Part shown: piece by piece, positions 36,764 through 45,440 of the stretch
Layout: the number at the start of each line of letters is the position of its first letter
Numbering within the stretch: the stretch's first letter is position 1
DNA from: Ensifer sp. PDNC004
GTDB taxonomy: Bacteria > Pseudomonadota > Alphaproteobacteria > Rhizobiales > Rhizobiaceae
Direction: 5' to 3'
Assembly: GCF_016919405.1 (NCBI RefSeq)
Contig: NZ_CP070352.1
Coordinates: 558,001-622,000 of the forward strand
DNA length: 64,000 nt
Position numbers and translations under genes: made by a program
Notes under the pieces: generated by a model
Seen by the model: the letters and a program-made list of their open reading frames with translations, nothing else
Told to the model about the DNA's origin: nothing
Database searches by the model: none

Positions 36764-38371
36764 CTACATCCTGAAGAGGCCGAAGCGCGTGTCTTCGATC
36801 GGCGCATTCAGCGCCGCCGACAGCGACAGGCCGAGCACGTCGCGCGTCTTGCGCGGATCTACGACGCCGTCGTCCCAAAGTCTGGCCGAGGCATAGAGCG
36901 GATGGCTCTGGCGTTCGAAGAGATCGAGGATGGGCTGGCGGAAACGCGCCTCGTCCTCGTCGTTCCAGGGCGTGCCGGCCCGCTTCAGCGCTTCGCTGCG
37001 AACGGTCGTCAACACGCCGGCCGCCTGTTCGCCGCCCATGACCGAGATGCGGCTGTTCGGCCAGGTCCACAGGAACCGCGGCGAAAACGCCCGGCCGCAC
37101 ATGCCGTAATTGCCGGCCCCGAACGAGCCGCCGACCAGCATGGTCACCTTCGGCACCCGCGCCGTCGCCACCGCCGTCACCAGCTTGGCCCCATGCTTGG
37201 CGATACCTTCGGTTTCGTATTTCCGCCCGACCATGAAACCGGTGATATTCTGCAGGAAGACGAGCGGTATCTTGCGCTGAGCGCAGAGCTCGACGAAATG
37301 CGCGCCCTTCAACGCCGATTCCGAAAACAGAACCCCATTGTTGGCGATGATGCCGACCGGAATGCCGTGCACATGGGCAAAGCCGCAGACGAGCGTCGTG
37401 CCGTAGCGCGCCTTGAACTCGTCGAAGCGAGAACCGTCGACGGTGCGGGCGATCACCTCGCGGATATCGTAGGGCGTGCGCAGGTCGGACGGCACGATGC
37501 CGGCGATTTCCTGCGGATCATAGAGCGGCGGCTCCGGTGTCGCGAGCTCGACCGTCAAAGGCTTATGCCGGTTGAGCGCCGAAACAGCCCGGCGCGCAAG
37601 CGCCAGCGCATGGGCGTCGTCGCGCGCCAGATGATCGGCCACACCGGAGAGGCGCGTGTGCACGTCGGCGCCGCCGAGATCCTCCGCCGAGACGACTTCG
37701 CCTGTCGCGGCGCGCACGAGCGGCGGCCCGGCGAGAAAGATCGTGCCCTGGCCTTCGACGATGATCGTCTCGTCCGACATGGCCGGCACATAGGCGCCAC
37801 CCGCCGTGCACGAGCCCATCACCACGGCGATCTGCGGGATGCCGGCAGCCGACATGTTGGCCTGGTTATAGAAGATCCGGCCGAAGTGGTCCCGGTCTGG
37901 AAAGACCTCGTCCTGGTTCGGCAGGTTGGCGCCACCGGAATCGACGAGGTAGATGCAGGGCAGATTGTTTTCTGCAGCAATCTCCTGCGCACGCAGGTGC
38001 TTCTTCACCGTCAGCGGATAGTAAGTGCCGCCTTTGACGGTCGGATCGTTGCAGACGATCATGCATTCGCGGCCCGACACCCGGCCGATGCCGGTGATCA
38101 GCCCGGCGGCGGGTGCATCGCCATTGTACATGCCGTGCGCCGCCGTCATCCCGACTTCGAGGAAGGGCGTCGCCGGGTCGATGAGGTTGGCGACGCGATC
38201 GCGCGGCAGGAGCTTGCCGCGGCTGACATGGCGTTCGCGCGCCGCGTCGCCACCACCGGCTGCGGACACCTTCACCGCGTCTTCGACAGTCGCGATCGCC
38301 TCCGCCATGGCCGCCTGGTTTGCCTTGAACGTATCGGAGGACGGAGAAATGTGAGATTTCAGAACGGTCAT
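36764..38371 (-). CDS. liuB: Methylcrotonyl-CoA carboxylase, beta (carboxyltransferase) subunit
   Basis: 535 residues from ATG 38371 (AGGAC upstream; an adjacent TTG is the other candidate). Carboxyltransferase N and C domains: [33 protein letters not shown] (acyl-CoA/oxyanion region) and, in the second half, [20 protein letters not shown] and [16 protein letters not shown]. Length and motifs match MccB/AccD-type subunits of leucine degradation. It transfers the carboxyl group from biotin on liuD to methylcrotonyl-CoA. Confidence 0.93.
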   Translation of the reverse strand: MTVLKSHISPSSDTFKANQAAMAEAIATVEDAVKVSAAGGGDAARERHVSRGKLLPRDRVANLIDPATPFLEVGMTAAHGMYNGDAPAAGLITGIGRVSGRECMIVCNDPTVKGGTYYPLTVKKHLRAQEIAAENNLPCIYLVDSGGANLPNQDEVFPDRDHFGRIFYNQANMSAAGIPQIAVVMGSCTAGGAYVPAMSDETIIVEGQGTIFLAGPPLVRAATGEVVSAEDLGGADVHTRLSGVADHLARDDAHALALARRAVSALNRHKPLTVELATPEPPLYDPQEIAGIVPSDLRTPYDIREVIARTVDGSRFDEFKARYGTTLVCGFAHVHGIPVGIIANNGVLFSESALKGAHFVELCAQRKIPLVFLQNITGFMVGRKYETEGIAKHGAKLVTAVATARVPKVTMLVGGSFGAGNYGMCGRAFSPRFLWTWPNSRISVMGGEQAAGVLTTVRSEALKRAGTPWNDEDEARFRQPILDLFERQSHPLYASARLWDDGVVDPRKTRDVLGLSLSAALNAPIEDTRFGLFRM

Positions 38372-38412
38372 CAAGTCCTCTTTCGATCGAGTTCGGCCGT
38401 TTCAGTTGGCGG

Positions 38413-39576
38413 CTACCGCGTCTCGGTAAACAGCTCCCGCCCGATCAGCATGCGGCGGATCTCGCTGGTGCCGGCGCCGATCTCGTAGAGCTTGGCGTCG
38501 CGCAGCAGGCGACCCGCCGGGTAGTCGTTGGTATACCCGTTGCCGCCGAGCGCCTGGATCGCTTCGAGCGCCAGCGCCGTCGCCCTTTCGGCCGCATAGA
38601 GAATGCAGCCAGCCGCATCCTTGCGCGTGGTCTCGCCGCGGTCGCAGGCCGCCGCCACCGCATAGACATAGGCGCGCGCCGCATTCGCCGTCACATACAT
38701 GTCGGCAAGCTTGCCCTGCATCAGCTGGAACTCGCCGATCGCCTGGCCGAACTGCTTGCGCTCATGCAGATAGGGGACGACCACATCGAGGCAAGCGGCC
38801 ATGATGCCCAACGGCCCGGCCGACAGCACGACGCGCTCATAGTCGAGCCCCGACATCAGCACGCGCACGCCGCCGCCGATGCTGCCGAGCACGTTTTCTT
38901 CCGGCACTTCGCAGTCCTTGAAGATCAGCTCGCAGGTGTTGGAGCCGCGCATGCCGAGCTTGTCGAGCTTCTGGCCGGTCGAAAATCCCGCATAGCCCTT
39001 CTCGACGAGAAAGGCGGTGATGCCGCGCGGGCCGGCGCTCGGATCGGTCTTGGCGTAGACGACGAGCACGTCGGCATCCGGGCCGTTGGTGATCCACATC
39101 TTGTTGCCGTTGAGCACATAGCGGTCGCCACGCTTATCGGCCTTCAGCGTCATCGATACGACGTCGGAACCGGCGCCGGGCTCCGACATCGCCAGCGCAC
39201 CGACATACTCGCCGGAAATCAGCTTCGGCAGGTAACGCGCCTTCTGGGCGTCGTTGCCGTTGCGGTTGATCTGGTTGACGCAGAGATTGGAATGGGCGCC
39301 GTAGCTGAGGCCGATCGAGGCCGATGCGCGGCTGATCTCTTCCATCGCCACGCAATGGGCGAGATAACCCATGGCAGCACCGCCGTGCTCCTCGCCAGCG
39401 GTAATGCCGAGCAGACCAAGCTCGCCCATCTCGCGCCAGAGCGGCATCGGAAAGGCGTTGTTGCGATCGGTCTCGTCCGCCAAAGGCGCAATACGGTCCG
39501 TTGCGAAGCGCCGCACGCTCTCGCGCAACGCGTCGATGTCCTCGCCAAGCGCAAAGCTCAAGCCGCCCTGAAACAT
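38413..39576 (-). CDS. liuA: Isovaleryl-CoA dehydrogenase
   Basis: 387 residues from ATG 39576, where GGGAGGATAGAC precedes it. Acyl-CoA dehydrogenase with FAD-site segments [17 protein letters not shown] and [19 protein letters not shown], and [33 protein letters not shown] at the end. The catalytic Glu is in [17 protein letters not shown], the position characteristic of isovaleryl-CoA dehydrogenases (rather than the later Glu of other acyl-CoA dehydrogenases). It is the first gene of the liu operon. Electrons go to ETF, not encoded here. Confidence 0.93.
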   Translation of the reverse strand: MFQGGLSFALGEDIDALRESVRRFATDRIAPLADETDRNNAFPMPLWREMGELGLLGITAGEEHGGAAMGYLAHCVAMEEISRASASIGLSYGAHSNLCVNQINRNGNDAQKARYLPKLISGEYVGALAMSEPGAGSDVVSMTLKADKRGDRYVLNGNKMWITNGPDADVLVVYAKTDPSAGPRGITAFLVEKGYAGFSTGQKLDKLGMRGSNTCELIFKDCEVPEENVLGSIGGGVRVLMSGLDYERVVLSAGPLGIMAACLDVVVPYLHERKQFGQAIGEFQLMQGKLADMYVTANAARAYVYAVAAACDRGETTRKDAAGCILYAAERATALALEAIQALGGNGYTNDYPAGRLLRDAKLYEIGAGTSEIRRMLIGRELFTETR

Positions 39577-39886
39577 GTCTATCCTCCCACCGTTCCGGCC
39601 AGTGCGGTCTCCTCCCACAGCGGCCGGACGATAACGCTCCATCCTCTACGCGGATCGCGGCGAATGCAATGATATCAACGCCGCGACATGGCCGGACGAT
39701 AGCACCGCGTTTCGCTAATTTCCTTCCAAAGAGGGGCAAAGCCAAGCACGATATGCAAATCCGGAGGCGCCCGCCGATTGCATCCTGTGCGCGAACGGGT
39801 TGACGCGCCCTCGCGCCGGGTCCGACGGTTGGCGTTCCATTCCCGAGATGGCGACAAGGAGCTCCGTGACGTCGCGGGATCGACGA
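39577..39886. other. Intergenic region between liu and cellulose operons
   Basis: 310 bases without a gene I can support. It holds the presumed promoter and leader of liuA (minus strand) and the sequence after bcsK. GGCCGGACGATA occurs twice, at 39622-39633 and 39690-39701, as a direct repeat 68 bases apart, possibly regulator sites. No T-rich terminator stem was seen after bcsK. Confidence 0.5.
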
Positions 39887-42070
39887 TCAGTTCTTGTTCG
39901 GCCAGATTTCCTGGCTGGCTTCGACGGCCGCAAGACCCTGCATCGCGTCGCGATTGCCGGTGGCGGCAAGCGCTTCGAAGATGCGCCGCGCTTCTGCGTG
40001 GTATTTGAGGTTCATGTAGGCGTAGCCGCGCAGCACCATCAGGTCCTGGCGGCGCTGCGAAATCTGCCCAAGCTGATCGAGAAAAAGGATCGCCTCGCGG
40101 TAGCGATTGGCATTGAAGGCGGCAATGGCGCGGTCGGCGAGGATCGCCGTCTGCAGCTCGTCGACACGACCGCGGCTCTGCGTCGACTTCGTCGCCGACA
40201 CCGCCGCCTTGTTGGTGAGGCCGGCGCGCAGATAGGCCAGGCTCTGACCATAGGCAGCGTCTTCGCGGATCTGCGACGCAGGTGCTTGCAAGGCGACCTC
40301 GAAGGCTTCTGCGGCTTCCAGCGGACGATTGAGGTCCATCAGGCACCAGCCGCGCGCGAGCGCCGCCTGCGGCGCCATGCCGGCGGGATTGATGGTGGTG
40401 CGGCAACCGGCCCCGCTGCGCACCGATTTCTGCACAACACCGCCCATGCGCGGCCTCTGAGCGACGGGCTGCTCGACCACCTCGGTGACGACGGTGGTGC
40501 GCACAGCCGACTGCTGTTGCGTCCGCTGCTGCACCTCGGCAGTCGGAAGCGGCGCGCGGCTGACTTCGTCGAGTTTCTCCTTGACTTCGCCAAGCCGGGC
40601 GATGCGTTCGGAGCGGCCGGACCACAAACGCTGGATTTCGACGACGCCATCCTTGTCGTTCAACTGGTCGCGGCTGAGTGCGAGGCCATAGGCTGACGGC
40701 TCGTCGTCCGGCTTCCAGCGCAGTGCCGTTGCAAACCATTGCGCGGCGGTTGCCGGCTGGTTGAGTGCGCGCGCATACCAGCCGAACTGCTGGGCCGTCG
40801 CCGGTTCGCGGGCCTTGGTCGTTTCCTGCGCGATCCGCGCCAGCACGGCGGCATCGAGGGCGACCGGCGGATCGATGGCCAGCAGATTGGCCGTCGCCGC
40901 GAAATAGGTCGCAAGCGCGTCGGGCGAGCTATCGCGCCACGGATAGAGCACGGCCTCAGCCTCGATCGGTGCCTTGCGCGCGATCAGCGTCAGCGCCAGG
41001 CCCTGCGCGGCCGAAGCGCTATCTTCCTTGTCGTGGGCGCGCCGGAACCATTGCTCGGCGGCGCTCATGTTGTCGCGGCGCAGCTGATACCAGCCGAGCA
41101 ACAAGGCGTCGCTTGCCGTGCCGCCGGTTTCCGCCAGCTTTTCGACGCGCTGGACATACTTGGGATCAACCGCGAGCGTCTTGTCTCCGTCGCCTTCGGC
41201 AACGAAGCGCCGGGCGAGATCGTCGCGGATGCTTTCGAACTCCGGCACGCCCTCGGGCGTGGTGCGCTCCAGCGCGAGGAGATCCTGCAGCGTCGCGTAG
41301 GGCAGCACCGCGGCAGCCTTCTGCACGGTCGCTAGCCGTTCCGGCGCGTCGTCGCAGCTCTTCAGCACATAGAGATAGGCATCGCGGGCCCGGTCCGGTC
41401 GCTTGGTCTCGGCAAAGGCCTGCGCCACATGCCAGAGCACATCGACTTCCGAGCAGGTCAGAAGGCTCGGCGTGCTGGCGGCGATCGAAATCACGGTTTC
41501 ATACTGCTTGAGCTCGGAGGCGTTCACCAGCCGGGCGCGCGCCTCGGCCACATTGAGGCGCTCAAGCAGGTCCGACGGCGGCTGCCAGGCAGCCTCCTTC
41601 GCCTGACGCTCGGCGATCGCCTTGCGCACTTCGGCGTAGCGGCCTTCAGAATAAAGCCGCCACATGGTTTCGAGCGCGACGTCGTTGTTGCGCGGCACGG
41701 CCAGCGGATCGGCGGGCGGAACCCAGTCGGGATAGAGCGAGCGCAGGCGCGAGATTTCCGCCTGCAGGCGCGCCGTGTCGCCCTTGGCGGCAAAGTAGCG
41801 AAGCGCCGATTCGTCGACGACCGGCTGCGGCTTGCTTGCGCTTTGCGTTGCCTCTGACGGCCTGTCGGCCTGGGCCACCTCGGTAAATTGCGGCGCGGCA
41901 CCGCGCGCGCCCTGGCCGGCGCTGCTGCCGACGGCGGGCGCCTCCTGGCTCTCGCCGGCCAAGCTGCCGAGTTTCTTGTTGTCCTGGCGCAAGAAGCCGC
42001 CATCGGTCAGTCCGGCAACCCCGATCGCCGTAGTCATCACAGCGGCAATGGCAACGATTGAGGACTTCAT
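39887..42070 (-). CDS. bcsK: TPR protein of the cellulose operon (BcsK-like)
   Basis: 727 residues from ATG 42070, overlapping the bcsZ stop (ATGA) with GGAG 6 bases upstream; a GTG at 42076 is the alternative. A signal-like hydrophobic N-terminus (residues 1-21) and a low-complexity Ser/Gln/Ala region (to about 75) precede many TPR-like helical pairs, for example DALLLGWYQLRRDNMSAAEQWFRRA, GWYARALNQPATAAQWFATALRWKPDD and RGWCLMDLNRPLEAAEAFEVAL. No beta-barrel domain follows. In Agrobacterium-type (class III) cellulose operons BcsK takes the place of the TPR part of BcsC. It probably scaffolds cellulose export in the periplasm. Confidence 0.8.
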   Translation of the reverse strand: MKSSIVAIAAVMTTAIGVAGLTDGGFLRQDNKKLGSLAGESQEAPAVGSSAGQGARGAAPQFTEVAQADRPSEATQSASKPQPVVDESALRYFAAKGDTARLQAEISRLRSLYPDWVPPADPLAVPRNNDVALETMWRLYSEGRYAEVRKAIAERQAKEAAWQPPSDLLERLNVAEARARLVNASELKQYETVISIAASTPSLLTCSEVDVLWHVAQAFAETKRPDRARDAYLYVLKSCDDAPERLATVQKAAAVLPYATLQDLLALERTTPEGVPEFESIRDDLARRFVAEGDGDKTLAVDPKYVQRVEKLAETGGTASDALLLGWYQLRRDNMSAAEQWFRRAHDKEDSASAAQGLALTLIARKAPIEAEAVLYPWRDSSPDALATYFAATANLLAIDPPVALDAAVLARIAQETTKAREPATAQQFGWYARALNQPATAAQWFATALRWKPDDEPSAYGLALSRDQLNDKDGVVEIQRLWSGRSERIARLGEVKEKLDEVSRAPLPTAEVQQRTQQQSAVRTTVVTEVVEQPVAQRPRMGGVVQKSVRSGAGCRTTINPAGMAPQAALARGWCLMDLNRPLEAAEAFEVALQAPASQIREDAAYGQSLAYLRAGLTNKAAVSATKSTQSRGRVDELQTAILADRAIAAFNANRYREAILFLDQLGQISQRRQDLMVLRGYAYMNLKYHAEARRIFEALAATGNRDAMQGLAAVEASQEIWPNKN

Positions 42071-43116
42071 AGACACTCCGGACGCTTCTCCCTCACGTAA
42101 GACAACCCCAACAGGTGCAGCGTGGAAGGGTAATATTGCGTCGGGCTGAACACCTTGACGCTGTCGGGTATCGGAACCCTGTCCAAGACACAGGCCAGAA
42201 TATGGTTAACAAATCGATAACCGGGGTCCGTGAGGCTGGTTTGAACCGCCCCCGTGGAGGCGTCGCTGAGGACCAATGCGTCGTTGTCGCCGGCCATTCC
42301 CGCCCGCAGCCGCGCCATCAGATCGCGGCCACCCATGTCCGCCCGGGCGAGGTAGAGCGGGATCCGCAAAGCGTTATAGCCGAACTCGGCGGGAAAGCCC
42401 TGGGCTGGCTTCGGCATCGCACGCAGGCTGACCCAGTCGGCCGGCAGTTTTCTCGGGCCTGATTGCAGGGCATTGAGCAAGGCCAGGCCGTCATCCGAGA
42501 GCGCCTTCCAGCGCGGCGACGGCGCTACCCGATCAAGTGCGGGAAACGCCTCGAAGATCCAGTAGGACGGATTGACCACCGGGCCATCCGGGCGATCGGT
42601 CGTGCCGAAGCCCGTAACGCCGGGCAACAGCAGCGTTCGCCCGCCATGATCGAGCAGGGTGTTGTCGAGGATAGCCTTGGCGATCCGCGACGCCGCCTGC
42701 AGATAGTCTTGTCGCTTCCAGCGTTCACCGGCAAGCACCAGCGCATAGGCGATCAGGATATCGCCGTCGGTGGCATTGTTGATGTCGATAATGTGCGGTG
42801 TCTCGGTGGCACTCCACTTCCAGGCCGCCAGTCCATCGTCCCGCAGCAACAGCTCGCGGCGCGTGAACGACCAGATCAGCGCGAAGTCGGCCGGGTTTTC
42901 GGCAAGCACGGCGAGTAGGAGGCCATAGCCCTGACCTTCGCTATGGCTGACATTGCCATTGGCGTCGTCGATGATCCGGCCGCCGGAATCGAGGAACCGC
43001 GCCTTGTACTGATCCCATTCGCCAGCCTTCACCGAGCCCCCCTGTTCGTCGGCGCCGGCTGCCATCGGCAGCAGCAGCGCAAACAATCCGGCGAGAAGCG
43101 CGGCCCGCCACCTCAT
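42067..43116 (-). CDS. bcsZ: Periplasmic endoglucanase (GH8) of the cellulose operon
   Basis: 349 residues. Signal peptide residues 1-22 (ending AAGADEQ). GH8 fold with the acid Glu in GNVSHSEGQGYGLLLA (about residue 60) and the catalytic-base region in DINNATDGDILIAYAL. It trims cellulose near the synthase, a step needed for normal cellulose output in several bacteria. It overlaps bcsB at its start and bcsK at its end. Confidence 0.92.
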   Translation of the reverse strand: MRWRAALLAGLFALLLPMAAGADEQGGSVKAGEWDQYKARFLDSGGRIIDDANGNVSHSEGQGYGLLLAVLAENPADFALIWSFTRRELLLRDDGLAAWKWSATETPHIIDINNATDGDILIAYALVLAGERWKRQDYLQAASRIAKAILDNTLLDHGGRTLLLPGVTGFGTTDRPDGPVVNPSYWIFEAFPALDRVAPSPRWKALSDDGLALLNALQSGPRKLPADWVSLRAMPKPAQGFPAEFGYNALRIPLYLARADMGGRDLMARLRAGMAGDNDALVLSDASTGAVQTSLTDPGYRFVNHILACVLDRVPIPDSVKVFSPTQYYPSTLHLLGLSYVREKRPECL

Positions 43117-45440
43117 TGGCGCCGCCCCAGGCGGGTCAGCATCGAAGATGTCGCCAGCCCCAGAAGCACCGACAGCACGATCAAGAGCAGAGCATAGACC
43201 ATGATGTTGCTGGACAGCCAGTTGGCAAAGATCAGACGGTAGTTGGTGAGCGACGGCGGCTGCGTCTGGACGAAATCGAAGCCGGCGACCGGCGTCGCCT
43301 CGATCTTGTCCGTCGCCGGCTCATAGGCCGAGACCCGTCCGGCAAGCTGCTGCCAGCGCGTGACGTCGGCGATCGCCGCCGTGCCCTCGCGCAGGCGCTT
43401 GCCGGTTGGCGCAGTCAGCAGCGTCCAGGTCGCGTCGTCGCTCGGGTTGGCCCCTTGCGCGATCACCAGGCCGGCGCTTTCCGGCGGAACATAGGCGGCC
43501 TGCGCTTCGGGCAGGATACGCAGCGAACTCAGCGAAATGTCGAACTCCTGCTTCACCCAGGTCTGGAACCCCGTGACCTGGTTGCGCCAGGCGCCGCCGC
43601 TCAGGCGCGTGCGCCACTCGTCGATGGCTTTCTGCGTATCGTCAGGACGGCCGGTGTCCTCCGCATTGCCCCAGGACATCTGCCGGGCAGGGTCGATACC
43701 GACCTGTGTCAGCACCGTCTTCGGCAGCTGCGGCATGGCGCCGATGAAGATCGCGTTGCGGCTGCCGGCTGCAAGCGGCGATGTGATGACCTCCAGCAGC
43801 AGCGGCCTGCCGCCGGCAACGGCCAGGCGGGCGAGGAAGGTCGCGGCGGCCGACAGCGTGTCTTCGTCGGCGCGATCGAGGAAAAGCGGAACGGCGGCGC
43901 TATCGCTGCGATAGGGGGCGGCGGCGCCCGAAATCGCGGCGATATTCGGCCGGCGGCCGATGCGCGCGAAATCCGGCATCCGCAATTCGGACGTATCGAA
44001 GAGCGCGAAGCGCGGATCGTTGGAAGCAGGCGTTCCCGGCGCGCAGGCCTTGTCCGGCTCGGCGGAGAGCACAGCCTCGACCTCGATCAGGTTCGGGCCT
44101 GGTTTGAAATGCCGCATCGTTACCTTGATCGGCAGGTGGCGCAGAATGTCGCCCGTGGCCGAATTCAGCGGGATCGTCGATGCGATGTTGCCGTTGATGT
44201 AGATGTCGATGTGGCTGCCCGGAAGCACGGCATCCGTATAGGCAGCGTCGAGCAGAAGCGTCGCGTCACCATAGGCGTCGGCATAGAAATCCGACGGCAC
44301 GGCGACGGAGAAACGCGTGCGAAAGCGCCGGCCCGTAAATTCGCTGGTCTCCACCCCGAGTTCGGAGAAGCGCAGGCGCGCATTCGTCACGACCAGCGGC
44401 GTCTCCGGCAGCTGCCAACGCCCGGTGGCGATGACGTCGCGCGGCACGTTGCTCGGACGGTCCATGGGCTGCGTGATCCCCTCGATCGCCTCCTGCACCG
44501 CGGACCAGTCCGGACCGCTGATCACCAGCACCGACGACTTCGTCTTGCCGTCGCGCACGAACATGGCGACAGGGCCGCTCGACGCACCTTCCGGCAGTCG
44601 ATCGAGGAACGGCGCCACTTCCTCCGCGGTGCCGACGAGCGCAGTCATTTGCCCGGGTTTTGCGAGTTCAGGCATGGTCTCGCTGAGGGCGAACTCCTGG
44701 GCGGGCATCTGTCCGCGCAGCGCCAAACCTTGCGCAAGCCGCATCAGCGCTGCCGTTCGGCTCGGCTGCTGGAGGCCGGGAACGACCAGGTTGAACTGTG
44801 TCCGGCCGCGCGCATCGAGCCCGACGGCGCGTACGTCGTCGAGGCTGGAAAGCGTCGCGCTATCGCCGGAGGCAAAGCGGATGAAGGCCGATTCCGGCGC
44901 GATCTCGGTCCACAGCTCATAGGTCGATTCGACCGTGCAGTCCGTGCGGTGGCGCTGGCGAACCTTGACGCGAATGTCGTTTGAGCCGGCACGCAGCAGC
45001 CCGGGCTTCAGGTCGTAGCTCAGCGGCGTGGCGGCCTCCGCCGAGCCGATCGGCTTCTCGCCGGCCAGTTCGCCATTGACGAAGATCGAAAGCGTCGACG
45101 CTTCCGGCGCAACGACGATCGCGTTCTGATAGGCGAAATTAAGCGAGGCGGCAGATTGCGCCTGCGCCGGCGTCAGATAGACGGACCAGGTGCGTTCATC
45201 GACCTCGCCGGTCAGCGACAGTGCGCTGAACGGGATGATGAAGCGCTTGAAGTCGTCCGGCGGCTTGAGCGTGACGACGGGCTCTGCCGGCCCGGCGTTG
45301 CTTCCGGTGTCTGCCGGCGGCTGCAGGATCGGAGCATCCGCCGGGCGCTCGCCGGACATGTCGAAAGGCGACGGCTGCGCCGACACGCCGGTTGCAAGGC
45401 TCGCAAGCAAGAGGGCTGGGAGAACGAGGCGCCTGAGCAT
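43113..45440 (-). CDS. bcsB: Cellulose synthase regulatory subunit BcsB
   Basis: 775 residues from ATG 45440, with AAGGAGG 7 bases upstream; it shares one base with the bcsA stop (TGATG). Signal peptide residues 1-21, then the periplasmic jelly-roll and flavodoxin-like repeats of BcsB (for example FSALSLTGEVDERTWSVYLT and GSHIDIYINGNIASTIPL), and a C-terminal membrane anchor (about 745-765: WLSSNIMVYALLLIVLSVLL). It guides the glucan across the periplasm and is required for BcsA activity. Confidence 0.93.
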   Translation of the reverse strand: MLRRLVLPALLLASLATGVSAQPSPFDMSGERPADAPILQPPADTGSNAGPAEPVVTLKPPDDFKRFIIPFSALSLTGEVDERTWSVYLTPAQAQSAASLNFAYQNAIVVAPEASTLSIFVNGELAGEKPIGSAEAATPLSYDLKPGLLRAGSNDIRVKVRQRHRTDCTVESTYELWTEIAPESAFIRFASGDSATLSSLDDVRAVGLDARGRTQFNLVVPGLQQPSRTAALMRLAQGLALRGQMPAQEFALSETMPELAKPGQMTALVGTAEEVAPFLDRLPEGASSGPVAMFVRDGKTKSSVLVISGPDWSAVQEAIEGITQPMDRPSNVPRDVIATGRWQLPETPLVVTNARLRFSELGVETSEFTGRRFRTRFSVAVPSDFYADAYGDATLLLDAAYTDAVLPGSHIDIYINGNIASTIPLNSATGDILRHLPIKVTMRHFKPGPNLIEVEAVLSAEPDKACAPGTPASNDPRFALFDTSELRMPDFARIGRRPNIAAISGAAAPYRSDSAAVPLFLDRADEDTLSAAATFLARLAVAGGRPLLLEVITSPLAAGSRNAIFIGAMPQLPKTVLTQVGIDPARQMSWGNAEDTGRPDDTQKAIDEWRTRLSGGAWRNQVTGFQTWVKQEFDISLSSLRILPEAQAAYVPPESAGLVIAQGANPSDDATWTLLTAPTGKRLREGTAAIADVTRWQQLAGRVSAYEPATDKIEATPVAGFDFVQTQPPSLTNYRLIFANWLSSNIMVYALLLIVLSVLLGLATSSMLTRLGRRQ

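Noticed and set aside
35038..36774. A 578-codon open frame on the plus strand
   Set aside because: Antisense to liuD, with no recognisable motif.
36734..38488. A 584-codon open frame on the plus strand
   Set aside because: Antisense to liuB; composition is that of a shadow frame.
43116..44984. A 622-codon open frame on the plus strand
   Set aside because: Antisense to bcsB, whose frame has signal peptide, family motifs and operon overlaps; this one has none.
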